A stretch of 64,000 nucleotides of DNA, from positions 62,001-126,000 of the forward strand of contig BGOK01000002.1 of NCBI GenBank assembly GCA_003569205.1, written 5' to 3'. This document shows positions 1 to 11,280 of this stretch, piece by piece; positions within the stretch are counted from its first letter, which is position 1, and each line of letters opens with the position of its first letter. The stretch is from Verrucomicrobiota bacterium. Its GTDB lineage: Bacteria; Verrucomicrobiota; Verrucomicrobiia; Opitutales; UBA953. Under the pieces are notes generated by a model. It made no database searches and had not been told where the DNA came from. It worked only from the letters and a program-made list of their open reading frames with translations. A program made the translations under genes and the position numbers.

Positions 1-1524
1 CGCCACGAGTAAAGCGGCGCAGGCCGGGCCGGCGGTCGCAGGCTGGACGGTGCCCGTGAGAACCAAGCCGGGGATCTGCGCAAAGGCCTGTGTAAACCAA
101 CTCATGGCATCCAACACCAGGGCCGCGCCGCCATTGATCCACGCCGCGATGGGCAGCAGACTGGGCCAAGGGCAGAAGAGGAGCGAAGCCATGCCTAAGA
201 CGAGGGGGATTTCCGAGAGCGGAACGAGCACGAGGTTAGCGAAGATGCCGCCCCAGCTGCTACTTTGGAAATAGGTCAGCGTGAGGGGCGCGCCAGCGAT
301 GGTCGCCGCGAGCGAAACGCAGAGTCCACCCAGCGTTGCGCGGCGTAGTCGCCAGCCCCAGCGTTGCCAAGTTTGCACCGCGTTCTTCGGCGTCAGGCGT
401 TCCTCCAAAGTGGGTGCGGCGATTTGCTCGGCCGCCGGAACACCGACGAGTAGAATCGCCAGCACTGCGAGGTAGCTGAGTTGAAATCCAGGGTCGCTGC
501 TCGCCTCGGGGCTCCAAAGTAACGTCGCCGCGGCTGCCAGCGCGAGGGACTGTAAGGGGGGCGTGGCGCGTTCGCCGGTTTGTCCGGCCCAAATGAAGAC
601 CGCCATAATCCAAGCGCGGAGTGAGGACGGTGAGGCGCCCGTGACTTCGACGTAGAGCCAGAGCAGTGCGAGGATGGCGATGCCGGTGGGTTTCTCGGGT
701 AGGCGAAGTCGCCGCGCGGCCCAAATCAACGCTGCGGCCATACCCGCGATATGCAGTCCGCTGATGGCGAAGAGGTGGAGTGTGCCGGTCGCGGCAAAGG
801 CGCCTTTGGCTTCTTCGGGCAGCAGGGCCGTCCGCCCGAGCATCGTCGCCGCGAGCAGGGCGCCACCATCCGGGTCATTCCAAGGCAACGTCCGCAACCA
901 TTGCTCGAGGTAGTCTTGACTCTGTTGGCACCAAACTGCGAAGGCCGTGGGCGCCTCCAGTACACCCAGATTTTTACCACCTCGTAGTGTGAGTGTCGCG
1001 CCTTGGGAGGCGAGCCACGCATCGTAGCCAGAGGGATTGGCTGGTAAGGCCGTGAGGTGGCCGGAGATTTTAAGTTCGGCGCCGCGAGCGGGCGTCGGGC
1101 CTTTGACCGAGAGTGCGAGCCGTCGACGAAACAGCGGACCCTTATCGGTGACGATGCCTAGTCCATTCCACCCTTCGCCCGTGCGTCGCGGGTTGGCACT
1201 CTCAACCTGCACGGAGAGTTCGGCGTAACTGCGAACGGAGGTCAGCGTTGTCTGCGGGGGGAGTTTTGCTTGATGCCAGGCAGCACCCCAGCAAATCCCT
1301 GCGCCGACTAGAAGGAGTCGACTAAAGTTTTCGTGGCGGGCGCAGAACCAAAGCGCTGCGGTGCTGAGGCTCCCCAGCCAGAGAAGGGCCACGATGTCCG
1401 GCCGGGCGAAATCGTCCCAGGCACAACCAGCCAACAAGGGGAGCGCTAACCAGAGCGCGGGGGCGTGACCGAAGCGGTCGTGCTTCAGCGGGTGGGTTTG
1501 ATCCAGGGGGTCGGTCCTTGCCAT
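1..1524 (-). CDS. comEC: ComEC/Rec2-family competence protein, 3' part cut by window edge
   Basis: Own translation of the minus strand from ATG at 1524 gives a continuous frame to position 1 with the ComEC hallmark 'GTLHLFAISGLHIAGMAAALIWAARRLRLP' and multiple hydrophobic segments. It is missing from the ORF track because it has no stop in the window. Confidence 0.85.
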   Translation of the reverse strand, partial: MARTDPLDQTHPLKHDRFGHAPALWLALPLLAGCAWDDFARPDIVALLWLGSLSTAALWFCARHENFSRLLLVGAGICWGAAWHQAKLPPQTTLTSVRSYAELSVQVESANPRRTGEGWNGLGIVTDKGPLFRRRLALSVKGPTPARGAELKISGHLTALPANPSGYDAWLASQGATLTLRGGKNLGVLEAPTAFAVWCQQSQDYLEQWLRTLPWNDPDGGALLAATMLGRTALLPEEAKGAFAATGTLHLFAISGLHIAGMAAALIWAARRLRLPEKPTGIAILALLWLYVEVTGASPSSLRAWIMAVFIWAGQTGERATPPLQSLALAAAATLLWSPEASSDPGFQLSYLAVLAILLVGVPAAEQIAAPTLEERLTPKNAVQTWQRWGWRLRRATLGGLCVSLAATIAGAPLTLTYFQSSSWGGIFANLVLVPLSEIPLVLGMASLLFCPWPSLLPIAAWINGGAALVLDAMSWFTQAFAQIPGLVLTGTVQPATAGPACAALLVA

Positions 1525-2021
1525 GGGCGCAGGCCAGACCCATCGACAGGCAAGGAGGCGACCTTAGCTCGAAGCCAATCCCAGCTGGCGTCCTTAGCGA
1601 GGGCGGGGGCTTGAAGCAGATGCCTCAGGGGGAAAACGACAAACCCACGCTCCTGCCAGCGGGGGTGGGGGAGGGTGAGGTCGGGGAGCTCGACGGTGCC
1701 GCCTTGATAGAAAAGCACATCGATATCAATCGTGCGGGGACCATCTTTAATCGTCCGGATACGGCCTAGTTTCGCCTCAATGGAGAGACAGGCGGCTAGT
1801 AATTCCTCGGGATTAAAGTCACAAGTTACTGCTATACAGATGTTTAAAAATGAATCCTGCTCTTTGTAGCCCACCGGGTCAGAATCAAAGGCCTCAGAAA
1901 TAGCCAAGATTTTGGTCTCAGGCAGGGCGGCCAAGGCCGTCACCGCTTGTTCTATATAGTAGGCCCGGTCTCCCAGGTTGCTGCCGAGCCCAAGTAGGTA
2001 TTGGCACTGGCCTGCTTTCAC
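1485..2021 (-). CDS. folK: 2-amino-4-hydroxy-6-hydroxymethyldihydropteridine diphosphokinase
   Basis: [19 protein letters not shown]...GPRTIDIDVLFYQG...LTLPHPRWQERGFVVFPL is the FolK signature. Confidence 0.93.
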   Translation of the reverse strand: MKAGQCQYLLGLGSNLGDRAYYIEQAVTALAALPETKILAISEAFDSDPVGYKEQDSFLNICIAVTCDFNPEELLAACLSIEAKLGRIRTIKDGPRTIDIDVLFYQGGTVELPDLTLPHPRWQERGFVVFPLRHLLQAPALAKDASWDWLRAKVASLPVDGSGLRPWQGPTPWIKPTR

Positions 2022-2380
2022 ACCCGTTCCCGACGAATTTTAACAGAAATAGCCTCAAAATCCGCAGCTACTGGGGCGAACGGCTTATTGACCTCGACCG
2101 TCACCGCTTTGACCACAGGGAAAGACCCGAGGATGCGGGCGGCGATTTGTTGGGCGAGGGTCTCGATTAGGTAGACCGGCTTACCGGTTAACTGGCCTTC
2201 GACCGTCCGGATAACATCCGCGTAATTTACAGTCAGCTTGAGGTCGTCCGTCGCGGCTGCGGGTCGGGTGTCTACTTCCAGGTCAACGGAAACCGTGAAG
2301 CGCTGGCCTAGCCGCTTCTCCTCGGGGAGGGCGCCGTGATGGCCGAACGACCGAATTCCGCTGATCCTAATGATGTCCAC
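2018..2380 (-). CDS. folB: dihydroneopterin aldolase (GTG start proposed)
   Basis: [39 protein letters not shown]...[15 protein letters not shown]...VEVNKPFAP; adjacent to folK. The track ORF to 2584 is over-extended. Confidence 0.88.
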   Translation of the reverse strand: MDIIRISGIRSFGHHGALPEEKRLGQRFTVSVDLEVDTRPAAATDDLKLTVNYADVIRTVEGQLTGKPVYLIETLAQQIAARILGSFPVVKAVTVEVNKPFAPVAADFEAISVKIRRERV

Positions 2381-2488
2381 GCCCCGATGAATGCCGTCTC
2401 CGCCCGCCCCTGCAAGCGCCTTCCCGCAAATGTGTGCAGTCCCCTCTTGACCACCCTTCCAAGGGTCGCTGACAGTCCGCGGAACACT

Positions 2489-5400
2489 ATGCCTAAGAGG
2501 ACCGATATCCGCACCATCCTCATCATCGGCTCGGGTCCGATCATCATCGGCCAAGCCTGTGAGTTCGATTATTCCGGCACCCAAGCGTGTAAGGCCCTCC
2601 GCGAGGAAGGCTACCGCGTGATCTTGGTGAATTCTAATCCGGCCACGATCATGACGGATCCCGAGACCGCGGACGTCACTTACGTGGAGCCACTCACGGT
2701 CGAATCCGTGGAACGCATCATCGCCAAGGAAAAGCCCGATGCACTCCTCCCGACGCTCGGCGGCCAGACGGCCCTGAATCTTTCCCTCAAGCTCGCCCGC
2801 ACGGGCATCCTCGCCAAGTACGGCGTTGAGCTCATCGGTGCGAAAGAAGACGCGATTGAGCGCGGCGAAGACCGCGAGAAGTTCAAGAAGCTGATGCTGG
2901 AGATCGGCCTCGATGTCCCGCGCTCGCGCGTGGTCAAGAACCTCGAGGAAGCCCGCGAGACGATTGCGCTCATCGGCGGCGAATTCCCCGTCATCATCCG
3001 TCCGTCCTACACCTTAGGTGGCACGGGCGGCGGTATCGCCTATAACCGCGAAGAGTATGACCGCATGGCCCAAGCCGGCCTCGACGCTTCGCCGGTGCAT
3101 GAGGTCCTCATCGAGGAATGCCTGCTCGGCTGGAAGGAATACGAGATGGAAGTGATGCGCGACCACAAGGACCAGTGCGTCATCATCTGCTCGATCGAAA
3201 ACTTTGACCCGATGGGCGTCCACACGGGCGACTCCATCACCGTCGCTCCGGCGCTCACGCTGACCGACAAAGAATACCAGTTGATGCGCGATGCTTCGTT
3301 CGCCGTCATCCGCGCCGTCGGCGTGGAGACGGGTGGCTCGAACATTCAGTTCTCCGTCAATCCGGCCAACGGCCGCATGATTGTCATCGAGATGAACCCG
3401 CGCGTCTCGCGTTCGTCGGCCCTCGCCTCCAAGGCGACCGGCTTCCCGATTGCTAAGATTGCCGCTAAGCTCGCTGTCGGCTACTCGCTCGACGAGCTCC
3501 AGAACGATATCACGAAGTCGACCCCGGCCTGCTTCGAACCGACCATCGACTATATTGTCACGAAGATCCCGCGCTTCACTTTCGAGAAGTTCGTCGGCGC
3601 CGATACTACGCTCACGTCCGCCATGAAGTCCGTCGGTGAAGCGATGGCCATTGGTCGGACCTTCAAGGAGTCCTTCCAGAAGGCCCTCCGCTCGCTCGAA
3701 ATCGGTGCTTGGGGCTTCGGTTGCGGGGGTAAGTACGGCGACGATTCCTACACCGACCTCACCGAGATCCGCGCGCGCCTGGCTCGCCCGAATCCGGAGC
3801 GGCCGTTCTTCTTGCGCTATGCGCTACTCGCTGGCCTCACCGAGAAGGAGATTTTCGACCTGTCCAAAATTGACCCTTGGTTCCTTCGGCAGCTCCGGGG
3901 CATCGTCGACATCGAGCTTGCGCTCAAAGCGGCCGGCAAGTCCGTCAGCATCGACCTGCTCCGCCAAGCCAAGGAAGCCGGTTTCGCGGATCGCCAAATT
4001 GCGCACGCCACGGGCATCGCCCCGGCCCAAGTCTACGCCCAGCGCAATGCCGCCGGGATTAAGACCGTGTTCCGCCTCGTCGATACCTGCGCCGCCGAGT
4101 TCGAATCTTTCACGCCGTATTTCTATTCGACCTACGGCGACGAATCCGAGGTCCGGCCTTCCGATAAGAAGAAGGTCATGATTCTCGGTGGTGGCCCGAA
4201 CCGCATCGGCCAAGGGATCGAGTTCGACTATTGCTGCGTCCACGCTTCCTACGCGCTCCGCGCCGCGGGCTACGAGACCGTGATGGTGAACTCCAATCCG
4301 GAGACGGTCTCGACTGACTACGATACTTCCGACCGCCTGTATTTCGAGCCGCTGACGCTCGAGGATATCTTGGAAATCTACCGCACGGAAAAGTGCATCG
4401 GCGCCATCGTGCAGTTCGGCGGCCAGACGCCGCTTAACCTCGCCGCTGACCTCGAAGCCAATGGCGTCACCGTTGTTGGCACGTCGCCCGCCAGCATCGC
4501 CCTCGCGGAAGACCGCCAGCTCTTTAAGGACATCCTCATCGAGTTGGATATCCGCCAGCCAGTGAACAAGACGGCGCTTTCCGCTGAAGAAGCTTACCAA
4601 GCCGCCGAAGAGATTGGTTTCCCAGTCTTGCTCCGCCCGTCCTTCGTCTTGGGTGGCCGTGGCATGTTCATCGTCTACGGCATGGATGAACTGAAGTCCG
4701 TCGTGCGCGAAGCCTTCGACGTCGCGCCCGGTAAGCCGGTCCTACTCGATAAGTTCCTTGAAGATGCCATCGAGCTCGATGTCGACGCCATCTCTGATGG
4801 TGAGACCACCGTCATCGGTGGCATGCTCGAGCACGTTGAACATGCGGGGGTGCACTCCGGTGATGCCGGCATGGTGCTTCCTCCGCACACCCTTTCGCCG
4901 GCCATCATCGACGAAGTCCGTCGCATCACGCATGCGCTCGCCAAGCGCCTCCAGGTCATCGGCCTCATGAACATCCAGTTCGCCATCAAGGACAGCACCG
5001 TGTTCATGTTGGAGGTCAACCCGCGCGCCTCACGTACGATCCCGTTCGTCTCCAAGGCGATTGGGGTGCCTCTCGCTAAGCTCGCTTCGCTTTGCATGCT
5101 CGGCGCCAAGCTGAAGGACTTTAAGTTCACGAAGGAAATCCGTCCGCCCTATTGGTCCGTCAAGGAATCCGTCTTCCCGTTCAATCGTTTCCCCGGTGCG
5201 CCTGTCGCGCTGTCGCCGGAAATGCGTTCGACCGGAGAAGTCATGGGCGTCGACGACGATCTCGGCATGGCTTACGCCAAAGCGCAGATGGCCGCGCAGC
5301 CGGCTCTGCCTACCACCGGTAGCGTGTTCCTCTCCGTCAAGGATCGCGATAAGGACGGCGCGGTCGCCGTGGCTCGCGAACTCGCCACACTCGGTTTCAG

Positions 5401-5731
5401 CGTCTATTCCACCAGTGGTACCGCCACGGCCATCGAAGCCGCCGGCGTCAAGGTCACTAAGCTCGGCAAAATCTCCGAAGGCTCGCGTCCGAACGTGCTC
5501 GACCTCCTGAAGAACGGCCAACTTCAGATGATCGTGAATACCGCGGCCGGTATGCTGCCCCGCAAGGATGAGAATGCGATGCGCGCCGAGGCCGTCCTCC
5601 GTGGCGTCTATATGGCCTCGACCATGAACGCTGCCCGCGCGGCCGTTCTCGGTATCAAGTCCTTGAAAGTCCGCCCCCTGACCGTGAATTCTCTCCAGGA
5701 ACACGCAAAGGTGCTTCCCCCACAGGCTTAA
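2489..5731 (+). CDS. carB: carbamoyl-phosphate synthase large subunit
   Basis: [44 protein letters not shown]..., duplicated ATP-grasp halves, C-terminal MGS-like domain. Start re-assigned to ATG 2489. Confidence 0.97.
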   Translation: MPKRTDIRTILIIGSGPIIIGQACEFDYSGTQACKALREEGYRVILVNSNPATIMTDPETADVTYVEPLTVESVERIIAKEKPDALLPTLGGQTALNLSLKLARTGILAKYGVELIGAKEDAIERGEDREKFKKLMLEIGLDVPRSRVVKNLEEARETIALIGGEFPVIIRPSYTLGGTGGGIAYNREEYDRMAQAGLDASPVHEVLIEECLLGWKEYEMEVMRDHKDQCVIICSIENFDPMGVHTGDSITVAPALTLTDKEYQLMRDASFAVIRAVGVETGGSNIQFSVNPANGRMIVIEMNPRVSRSSALASKATGFPIAKIAAKLAVGYSLDELQNDITKSTPACFEPTIDYIVTKIPRFTFEKFVGADTTLTSAMKSVGEAMAIGRTFKESFQKALRSLEIGAWGFGCGGKYGDDSYTDLTEIRARLARPNPERPFFLRYALLAGLTEKEIFDLSKIDPWFLRQLRGIVDIELALKAAGKSVSIDLLRQAKEAGFADRQIAHATGIAPAQVYAQRNAAGIKTVFRLVDTCAAEFESFTPYFYSTYGDESEVRPSDKKKVMILGGGPNRIGQGIEFDYCCVHASYALRAAGYETVMVNSNPETVSTDYDTSDRLYFEPLTLEDILEIYRTEKCIGAIVQFGGQTPLNLAADLEANGVTVVGTSPASIALAEDRQLFKDILIELDIRQPVNKTALSAEEAYQAAEEIGFPVLLRPSFVLGGRGMFIVYGMDELKSVVREAFDVAPGKPVLLDKFLEDAIELDVDAISDGETTVIGGMLEHVEHAGVHSGDAGMVLPPHTLSPAIIDEVRRITHALAKRLQVIGLMNIQFAIKDSTVFMLEVNPRASRTIPFVSKAIGVPLAKLASLCMLGAKLKDFKFTKEIRPPYWSVKESVFPFNRFPGAPVALSPEMRSTGEVMGVDDDLGMAYAKAQMAAQPALPTTGSVFLSVKDRDKDGAVAVARELATLGFSVYSTSGTATAIEAAGVKVTKLGKISEGSRPNVLDLLKNGQLQMIVNTAAGMLPRKDENAMRAEAVLRGVYMASTMNAARAAVLGIKSLKVRPLTVNSLQEHAKVLPPQA

Positions 5732-5752
5732 TTCGAATACCAACCCTTCCCC

Positions 5753-6514
5753 ATGAAACTCCCCGCCCTCGCCGCGTTGGCCTTTGCCGCCGCGTCCCTC
5801 CACGCCGCTGACGAAGCCAAGCCCGCTATCGCGACCGCTGCTCCGGCTGCCGCTCCTGCCCTCACCCCTCCACCCGCACCCATCGTGAAAGACCTCACCC
5901 CCGAACAACAGAAACAGGCCTTCTTCCTCCAGGGATTCTTCCTGGTCCGTCAGGCTCAATGGGCGTCCATCGCCACGGAGCTCGACCTTTCCGATGAGGA
6001 AGTGAGCGCTCTGCTCGACGGCATGCGCGCCGCCCTTAAGAACGAGACGCCGAAGTTTAAGGCCGAGGAAATCATCCCTGGTGCCGAGAAGATGATCGGC
6101 GAACGCGTCGCTGGTAAGGCCAAGCGCTGGGGCGCCCAGAACGAGGCTTTCCTCGCCAAGATTGATGCCGATAAGGAATTCAAGAAGACCGCTTCTGGCC
6201 TCCGCTACAAGATCATCACCCCCGGCACCGACCCTAAGCCGACCGCCGCGAGCACCGTCAAGTGCCTCTACACAGGCAAGACCGTTGATGGTAAGGTCTT
6301 CGACTCCACTGCGACCCGTGGCAATGCCCCCGCCGAGTTCCCCCTGAACGGTGTCATCCCTGCTTGGACCGAAGCTGTCCCCATGATTGGCAAGGGTGGT
6401 AAGATCCTCCTCGTCGCTCCCGCTAACATCGCCTACGGCGAGCAGGGCCAGGGCCCGATTCCTCCTAACTCCGTCCTCGAATTCGAGGTGGAATTGGTTG
6501 AAATCGTCAAATAA
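5753..6514 (+). CDS. FKBP-type peptidyl-prolyl cis-trans isomerase with signal peptide
   Basis: C-terminal TASTVKCLYTGKTVDGKVFDSTATRGNAPAEFPLNGVIPAWTEAVPMIGKGGKILLVAPANIAYGEQGQGPIPPNSVLEFEVELVEI is an FKBP domain. Confidence 0.93.
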   Translation: MKLPALAALAFAAASLHAADEAKPAIATAAPAAAPALTPPPAPIVKDLTPEQQKQAFFLQGFFLVRQAQWASIATELDLSDEEVSALLDGMRAALKNETPKFKAEEIIPGAEKMIGERVAGKAKRWGAQNEAFLAKIDADKEFKKTASGLRYKIITPGTDPKPTAASTVKCLYTGKTVDGKVFDSTATRGNAPAEFPLNGVIPAWTEAVPMIGKGGKILLVAPANIAYGEQGQGPIPPNSVLEFEVELVEIVK

Positions 6515-6543
6515 GACAAAACCGCCTTAATTAGTGAGGTTTT

Positions 6544-6575
6544 GCGACGCACCCAGTGGTGCGTCGCTTGCTTTT
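6544..6575 (+). terminator. intrinsic terminator after FKBP gene
   Basis: GCGACGCACC-CAGT-GGTGCGTCGC perfect 10-bp stem followed by ttgctttt. Confidence 0.7.
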
Positions 6576-6618
6576 ATAGAGGGAACAAACTACACCCACT
6601 GAGGTACTTACCCCTTCC

Positions 6619-8193
6619 ATGCGCGCCTTTCTCCCCGCGAGTTTCCTCGTCGCTGCTTCCTTGTTGGGAGCAGACGGCGGCGTCGCGCCGGCGCCGGCGA
6701 ATCGAGCGGTCACGGCTGTTCCGCAGACGGTCACCCTAGCGGCCGCCATTGACCAGGCTTTGGCCCGTAACCTCGGCCTCGTCATTACCCGTCTAGAGAC
6801 GGCCCGCTCCTTGGATTTCGTGGAGCAGGCGGAGGCCACCTTTGATCCGGTCTTCGGCTGGAGCAATCGCCTGAGCGGGTCGCAGTCGTCGTCCGATCGT
6901 CAGCTTGGCAACCCCTCCGCGCGGGATTTTAGTTCGGATATCAGCCTCTCTCGCAAGTTCAGCTGGGGCGGCACTTTGACTCTGGGTACGGGCATGACGC
7001 GCCTATGGGCCGATGGCGGTAGCCTCAATTCGACGGCTTCAAGTTTCGACCTTGGGACCAGCCTTAGCTACACGCAGCCCTTGTTGGCCGGCGCCGGTCG
7101 GGCCGTAAACCTTTCCGCGTTGATCGCCGCCAAGGAAGGCGCCACGCGCACTCGGCTCGCACTGCGGGCCTCGGCGCTGGATCTCATCCGCGACACGGAA
7201 GTTGCCTATTGGAGTCTCGCTGGGGCGCGCACTTTGGTGGCGTTGCGCGAAACTAGCCTCCGCTCGGCGGAGTCCTTATTGGAGCAGGTGCAGGCGAAGC
7301 GTCGGCTCGGCGATGCCACGGCCTTAGAAGAATTACAGGCCGCTGCCGAGGTGGCCAACCAGAAGGTCGCTGTCTTAAACGCGCAGCAGTCTGTCGATGG
7401 AGCAGAAATGCGCCTGCGCCGTACGCTCGGCCGGGGCGACGCGGCCGAAATCGAACAGGCGGTTCTCGTGGAAGCGATCCCGGCGGTCGCGGTCGCCGCC
7501 CCGGAGCCGTTTACGCAGTGGATTCGCCAGGCGGCCAATTTTGATTTCGATACTGCTATTCAGCTCTCCGCGTTGGCCCAAGCCAACTCGACCTTAGAGG
7601 CCGCTCGTCAGAACGACGCCCCTCAGCTCGATCTCACACTCTCGGGCGCTAACTTAGGGCCTTCGGTCCTCGGACTGAATCAGGCTTATAATGGCCTCCG
7701 TGATTCCTCCGGGTGGAACAATAGCATCAGCTTAACCTACCGCTTGCCGCTCGGCTCCCGCGAATCTGCGGCCAACTTGCGCTCCGCCTCGCGGGCTCGC
7801 CAGCAGGCTGAATTCCGCTTGGCGGACGTCCGCCAGAATCTGGTCTTCAATGCCCGCGCCACTTGGCGCGACCTCGAAGCTGCCCGCGCCCGCGTCGATT
7901 CGGCTACCTCGGCGTTGGCTTTACAGCGCCAGTCCTATGAAGGCGAACGGGCCCGCTACGCCGCTGGCCAATCCGATATCTTGCGCGTCCTACAGGCGCA
8001 GGCAGCCTTGGATGCCACGCAACTGAATTGGATTCAGTCCTTACTGGACGCCCGCTCTGCCTCCGCCCGCGTCGCCCGTCTGGACGGCTCCTTGCTCGCG
8101 CGTCACGGCTTCTCGCTGGAAACTGCCGAAGCGAAAGTCGGTGCCGGGCTGTCGCTGGATGAACCTTTACCCCCTTTGCCTGCCACCCCATGA
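6619..8193 (+). CDS. TolC-family outer membrane efflux protein
   Basis: OEP repeats (QAEFRLADVRQNLVFNARATWRDLEAARARVDSA...), N-terminal signal, first gene of an efflux operon. Confidence 0.88.
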   Translation: MRAFLPASFLVAASLLGADGGVAPAPANRAVTAVPQTVTLAAAIDQALARNLGLVITRLETARSLDFVEQAEATFDPVFGWSNRLSGSQSSSDRQLGNPSARDFSSDISLSRKFSWGGTLTLGTGMTRLWADGGSLNSTASSFDLGTSLSYTQPLLAGAGRAVNLSALIAAKEGATRTRLALRASALDLIRDTEVAYWSLAGARTLVALRETSLRSAESLLEQVQAKRRLGDATALEELQAAAEVANQKVAVLNAQQSVDGAEMRLRRTLGRGDAAEIEQAVLVEAIPAVAVAAPEPFTQWIRQAANFDFDTAIQLSALAQANSTLEAARQNDAPQLDLTLSGANLGPSVLGLNQAYNGLRDSSGWNNSISLTYRLPLGSRESAANLRSASRARQQAEFRLADVRQNLVFNARATWRDLEAARARVDSATSALALQRQSYEGERARYAAGQSDILRVLQAQAALDATQLNWIQSLLDARSASARVARLDGSLLARHGFSLETAEAKVGAGLSLDEPLPPLPATP

Positions 8194-9302
8194 GCCTTAA
8201 GAAGAACCTGATTATTCTCACCGCCGTTGTCCTTGGGGCCGCGGCTGCCGTGTATTGGTGGCCGGATGACGCCAAGAAAGGCGGTCAACGCGCCGGTGGC
8301 GCCAAGGGCGGGGCTTCGCTCAATCCGATCGAATCCATCGTGGCCATCCGTGACATCGAGGAAACCGTCGATGCGGCCGGCTATGTCCGACCAGTCATCT
8401 TCAGCGATGTGAAGGCGGAAGTGAGCGGCAAGATTCAGAAGATCCACGTCAAGGACGGCCAGGTCGTCAAGAAAGGCGCAATCCTTATCGAGCTTGATCC
8501 CTTGTTGGTGAAGGCCGACCAAGACGAAGCCCGTCGTAACGTTCAACTCCAAGCGCTCAACCTCGAGAAGACCACGCGCGACCTCAAGCGGGCCGAGGCC
8601 CTGCGCGAGAAGGGTTTCGTTTCGGATCGTGAACTACAAGACGCTCGCACCGCCTATGAAGTGACGAAACTACAATGTGACGTCGCCCAATCCCGTTTCG
8701 AGAAGGCCGAAGAGAACGTCCGTAAAACTGTCCTCCTGGCGCCGCACGACGGCATGGTGTCGGACTCGAACAACCTCGTCGAAGGCCAAGTCGTCATCGG
8801 TGCGCAGTCGATTAACAGCGGGACGCTCCTGCTGCGTGTCTCCGACGTCTCCGTCCTCCGCGTGGATGTGAACCTCAATGAGTTTGCCGCGACGCGCCTG
8901 TCCCTTGGCCGCGAGGCGACCATCACGTTCGACTCGATTCCCGGCCTCACCAAGAAAGGCCAAGTCACCTTCCTCGCCCCGTTCGGGACGCCCGATGTGA
9001 AGACCCCCGACCTCCGTGTATTTCCGTGTCAGGTTTCCTTCGCCGCCGGTGAGGGCGCCCGCCCGGGGATCAGCGCCAACCTCTCCGTGCTCGTGGCCCG
9101 GGAGGCGGGCTGCCTTTCCCTTCCCGTGTCGGCAATCTTCGTCGAGGGTAAGGACCGCATTATTTATGTGAAGGGAGAGAAGGGCGAGTGGGAGCGCCGC
9201 TCGGTGAAGCTCGGCCTGAGTGATGCGGGTTACACGCAAGTAAAGTCGGGCGTCCAGGTCGGTGAAACCGTTAGCCTCGTCCGGCAGGCCGTCCAGCGCT
9301 GA
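8190..9302 (+). CDS. MacA/HlyD-like periplasmic adaptor subunit
   Basis: N-terminal TM, VDAAGYVRPVIFSDVKAEVSGKIQKIHVKDGQVVKKGAILIELDPLLVKADQ; 4-nt overlap with the upstream gene. Confidence 0.9.
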   Translation: MSLKKNLIILTAVVLGAAAAVYWWPDDAKKGGQRAGGAKGGASLNPIESIVAIRDIEETVDAAGYVRPVIFSDVKAEVSGKIQKIHVKDGQVVKKGAILIELDPLLVKADQDEARRNVQLQALNLEKTTRDLKRAEALREKGFVSDRELQDARTAYEVTKLQCDVAQSRFEKAEENVRKTVLLAPHDGMVSDSNNLVEGQVVIGAQSINSGTLLLRVSDVSVLRVDVNLNEFAATRLSLGREATITFDSIPGLTKKGQVTFLAPFGTPDVKTPDLRVFPCQVSFAAGEGARPGISANLSVLVAREAGCLSLPVSAIFVEGKDRIIYVKGEKGEWERRSVKLGLSDAGYTQVKSGVQVGETVSLVRQAVQR

Positions 9303-9304
9303 GC

Positions 9305-9991
9305 ATGGGTTCACTGGCGACCATCCGCGGCCTGCATAAGGCCTACGTCATGGGGGACGAGACCGTGCACGCCTTGGACGGCGTCGACCTCAATTTCGAC
9401 CGGGGCGAATACATTGCCATCCTCGGGCCGTCGGGTTCCGGTAAGTCGACCTTGATGCACATCTTGGGCTTCATGGATACGCCGACGAAGGGTAGCATCC
9501 TCTTCGAGGGCGAGGAGGTCTCAAACCTTAGCCCGGATCGCCGCGCTTGGTACCGCTCAAACCGCGTCGGCTTCGTCTTCCAGTCCTTCAACCTCTTACC
9601 GCGCCTGAGCGTGCTGGAGAACGTCGCCCTGCCGCTGCTTTACCGCGAGGATTACACCGAGGATGCCCGCGAGGAGGCCGCGAAGATCGCCCTCGAGCGC
9701 GTGGGGATGTCGCATCGCCTCACGCACCGGCCGACCCAGCTCTCGGGCGGCGAACGCCAGCGTGTCGCCATCGCCCGCGCCATCGTGGCCCGTCCGGCCA
9801 TCGTCTTCGCCGATGAACCGACGGGTAATCTCGACGTCAAGAACGTCGACCGGATTCTCGACCTGCTCGGCTCCCTCTTAGCCGAAGGCATCACCGTCGT
9901 TGTGGTGACGCATGACCTTTCGGTGGCCGCGAAGGCCAAGCGCGTCATTTCCATGCGGGCCGGCAAGGTGCAGGAGGACCGTCTACAATGA
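9305..9991 (+). CDS. MacB-type ABC transporter ATP-binding protein
   Basis: Walker A GPSGSGKST, signature LSGGERQRVAIARA, Walker B VFADEPTGNLD. Confidence 0.95.
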   Translation: MGSLATIRGLHKAYVMGDETVHALDGVDLNFDRGEYIAILGPSGSGKSTLMHILGFMDTPTKGSILFEGEEVSNLSPDRRAWYRSNRVGFVFQSFNLLPRLSVLENVALPLLYREDYTEDAREEAAKIALERVGMSHRLTHRPTQLSGGERQRVAIARAIVARPAIVFADEPTGNLDVKNVDRILDLLGSLLAEGITVVVVTHDLSVAAKAKRVISMRAGKVQEDRLQ

Positions 9992-11280
9992 AACTTCTCA
10001 TTCGTATCCGCGCTGCGGTCATCAATGGCCTCCGCGAACTCCAGGCCAACAAGGTCCGCTCTTTGCTCTCCATGTCCGGCATCATCCTCGGGGTCGCCTC
10101 CCTCGTGGCGATGGTCACCGTCGTCCAAGGCATGGTCGGTAACTTCCGGCAATTTGTGGATGCCATGGGCGGCATCGAGAAAATCACCGTCGATAAGCAG
10201 GCCTTGCCGAAGGAACAGGAGCACCTCGCCGAACTTTCCGAAGGCCTGACTATGCGCGACGTTGAGCAGATCAAGGCGACGATTCCAATTGTCCGTTATG
10301 TTTCGCCCGAAGCCCGCGTCGGCTACGAGAAAATCGTGTGGGAAGGCCGCGAGGTAAACACCATGATTAACGGCGTGACGCCCGATTGGCTCCCAGTCGC
10401 GAAGCGTTGGGTAAATCCTAGCGAAGGCCGCTTCATCAGTGACCTCGATATCTTGCATAAGACGGATGTGTGTGTGCTGGGCTCCTCCATCGTGGCGGAA
10501 CTCTTTCCGCCGAACGTGGACCCGCTCGGTAAAGTCATCCGCGTTAAGGGAAAGCGCTTCATCATCATTGGCCTGCTGAATAACATTGAAGCCCAAGGCA
10601 TGGAAATCCGCTCGGCCTCTGGTAAGGGGCGTGGGAGTGGGGGCATGTGGCGCTGGCGTAATAGCGGCGTCTACATTCCAATCTCGACCGCGATGGCGAA
10701 GTTTAACGGCAATGATCGTCTCAGTGGTCTCGGCCTCCAGGTGGCGACGGGCGATGACCTCAACTACGCGGTTGAGCAGGTGGAACGCACCTTATTGCAG
10801 ACGCACAATGGGCTGAGGGACTTCACACTTACCACGAATGAGCAGACCCTCGAGGACTTCCGTAAGACGGAGGTGGCCTTCAAACTTTCGCTGGGCGGCG
10901 TGGCGGGCATCTCGCTCTTCGTCGGCGGGATTGGCATCATGAACGTGATGTTGGCCTCCATCAATGAGCGCATCCGTGAGATTGGCGTCCGCAAGGCCGT
11001 CGGCGCGCGCGGCTCCGACCTCTTCCTGCAATTCCTTTCCGAAGCGGCGGTGATCTCCGTCCTCGGCGGGCTCATTGGTCTCGTCGTCTCGATGGGCATC
11101 GTTTCGATTATGAACTACGTCTTGATGCAGGCTGTGCCGACCGGGGTGGTCTCCAGGTTTGATTGGATCATCATGCTCCAAGGCCTATCCTTCTCGGTCG
11201 TCGTGGGTCTCATCGCTGGGGTTTACCCAGCGATCCGCGCGGCTAGTCTCGACCCCATCGAAGCCCTTCGACACGAATGA
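9988..11280 (+). CDS. MacB/FtsX-type ABC transporter permease
   Basis: GLRELQANKVRSLLSMSGIILGVASLVAMVTVV...GGIGIMNVMLASINERIREIGVRKAVGA...GVYPAIRAASLDPIEALRHE. Confidence 0.95.
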   Translation: MKLLIRIRAAVINGLRELQANKVRSLLSMSGIILGVASLVAMVTVVQGMVGNFRQFVDAMGGIEKITVDKQALPKEQEHLAELSEGLTMRDVEQIKATIPIVRYVSPEARVGYEKIVWEGREVNTMINGVTPDWLPVAKRWVNPSEGRFISDLDILHKTDVCVLGSSIVAELFPPNVDPLGKVIRVKGKRFIIIGLLNNIEAQGMEIRSASGKGRGSGGMWRWRNSGVYIPISTAMAKFNGNDRLSGLGLQVATGDDLNYAVEQVERTLLQTHNGLRDFTLTTNEQTLEDFRKTEVAFKLSLGGVAGISLFVGGIGIMNVMLASINERIREIGVRKAVGARGSDLFLQFLSEAAVISVLGGLIGLVVSMGIVSIMNYVLMQAVPTGVVSRFDWIIMLQGLSFSVVVGLIAGVYPAIRAASLDPIEALRHE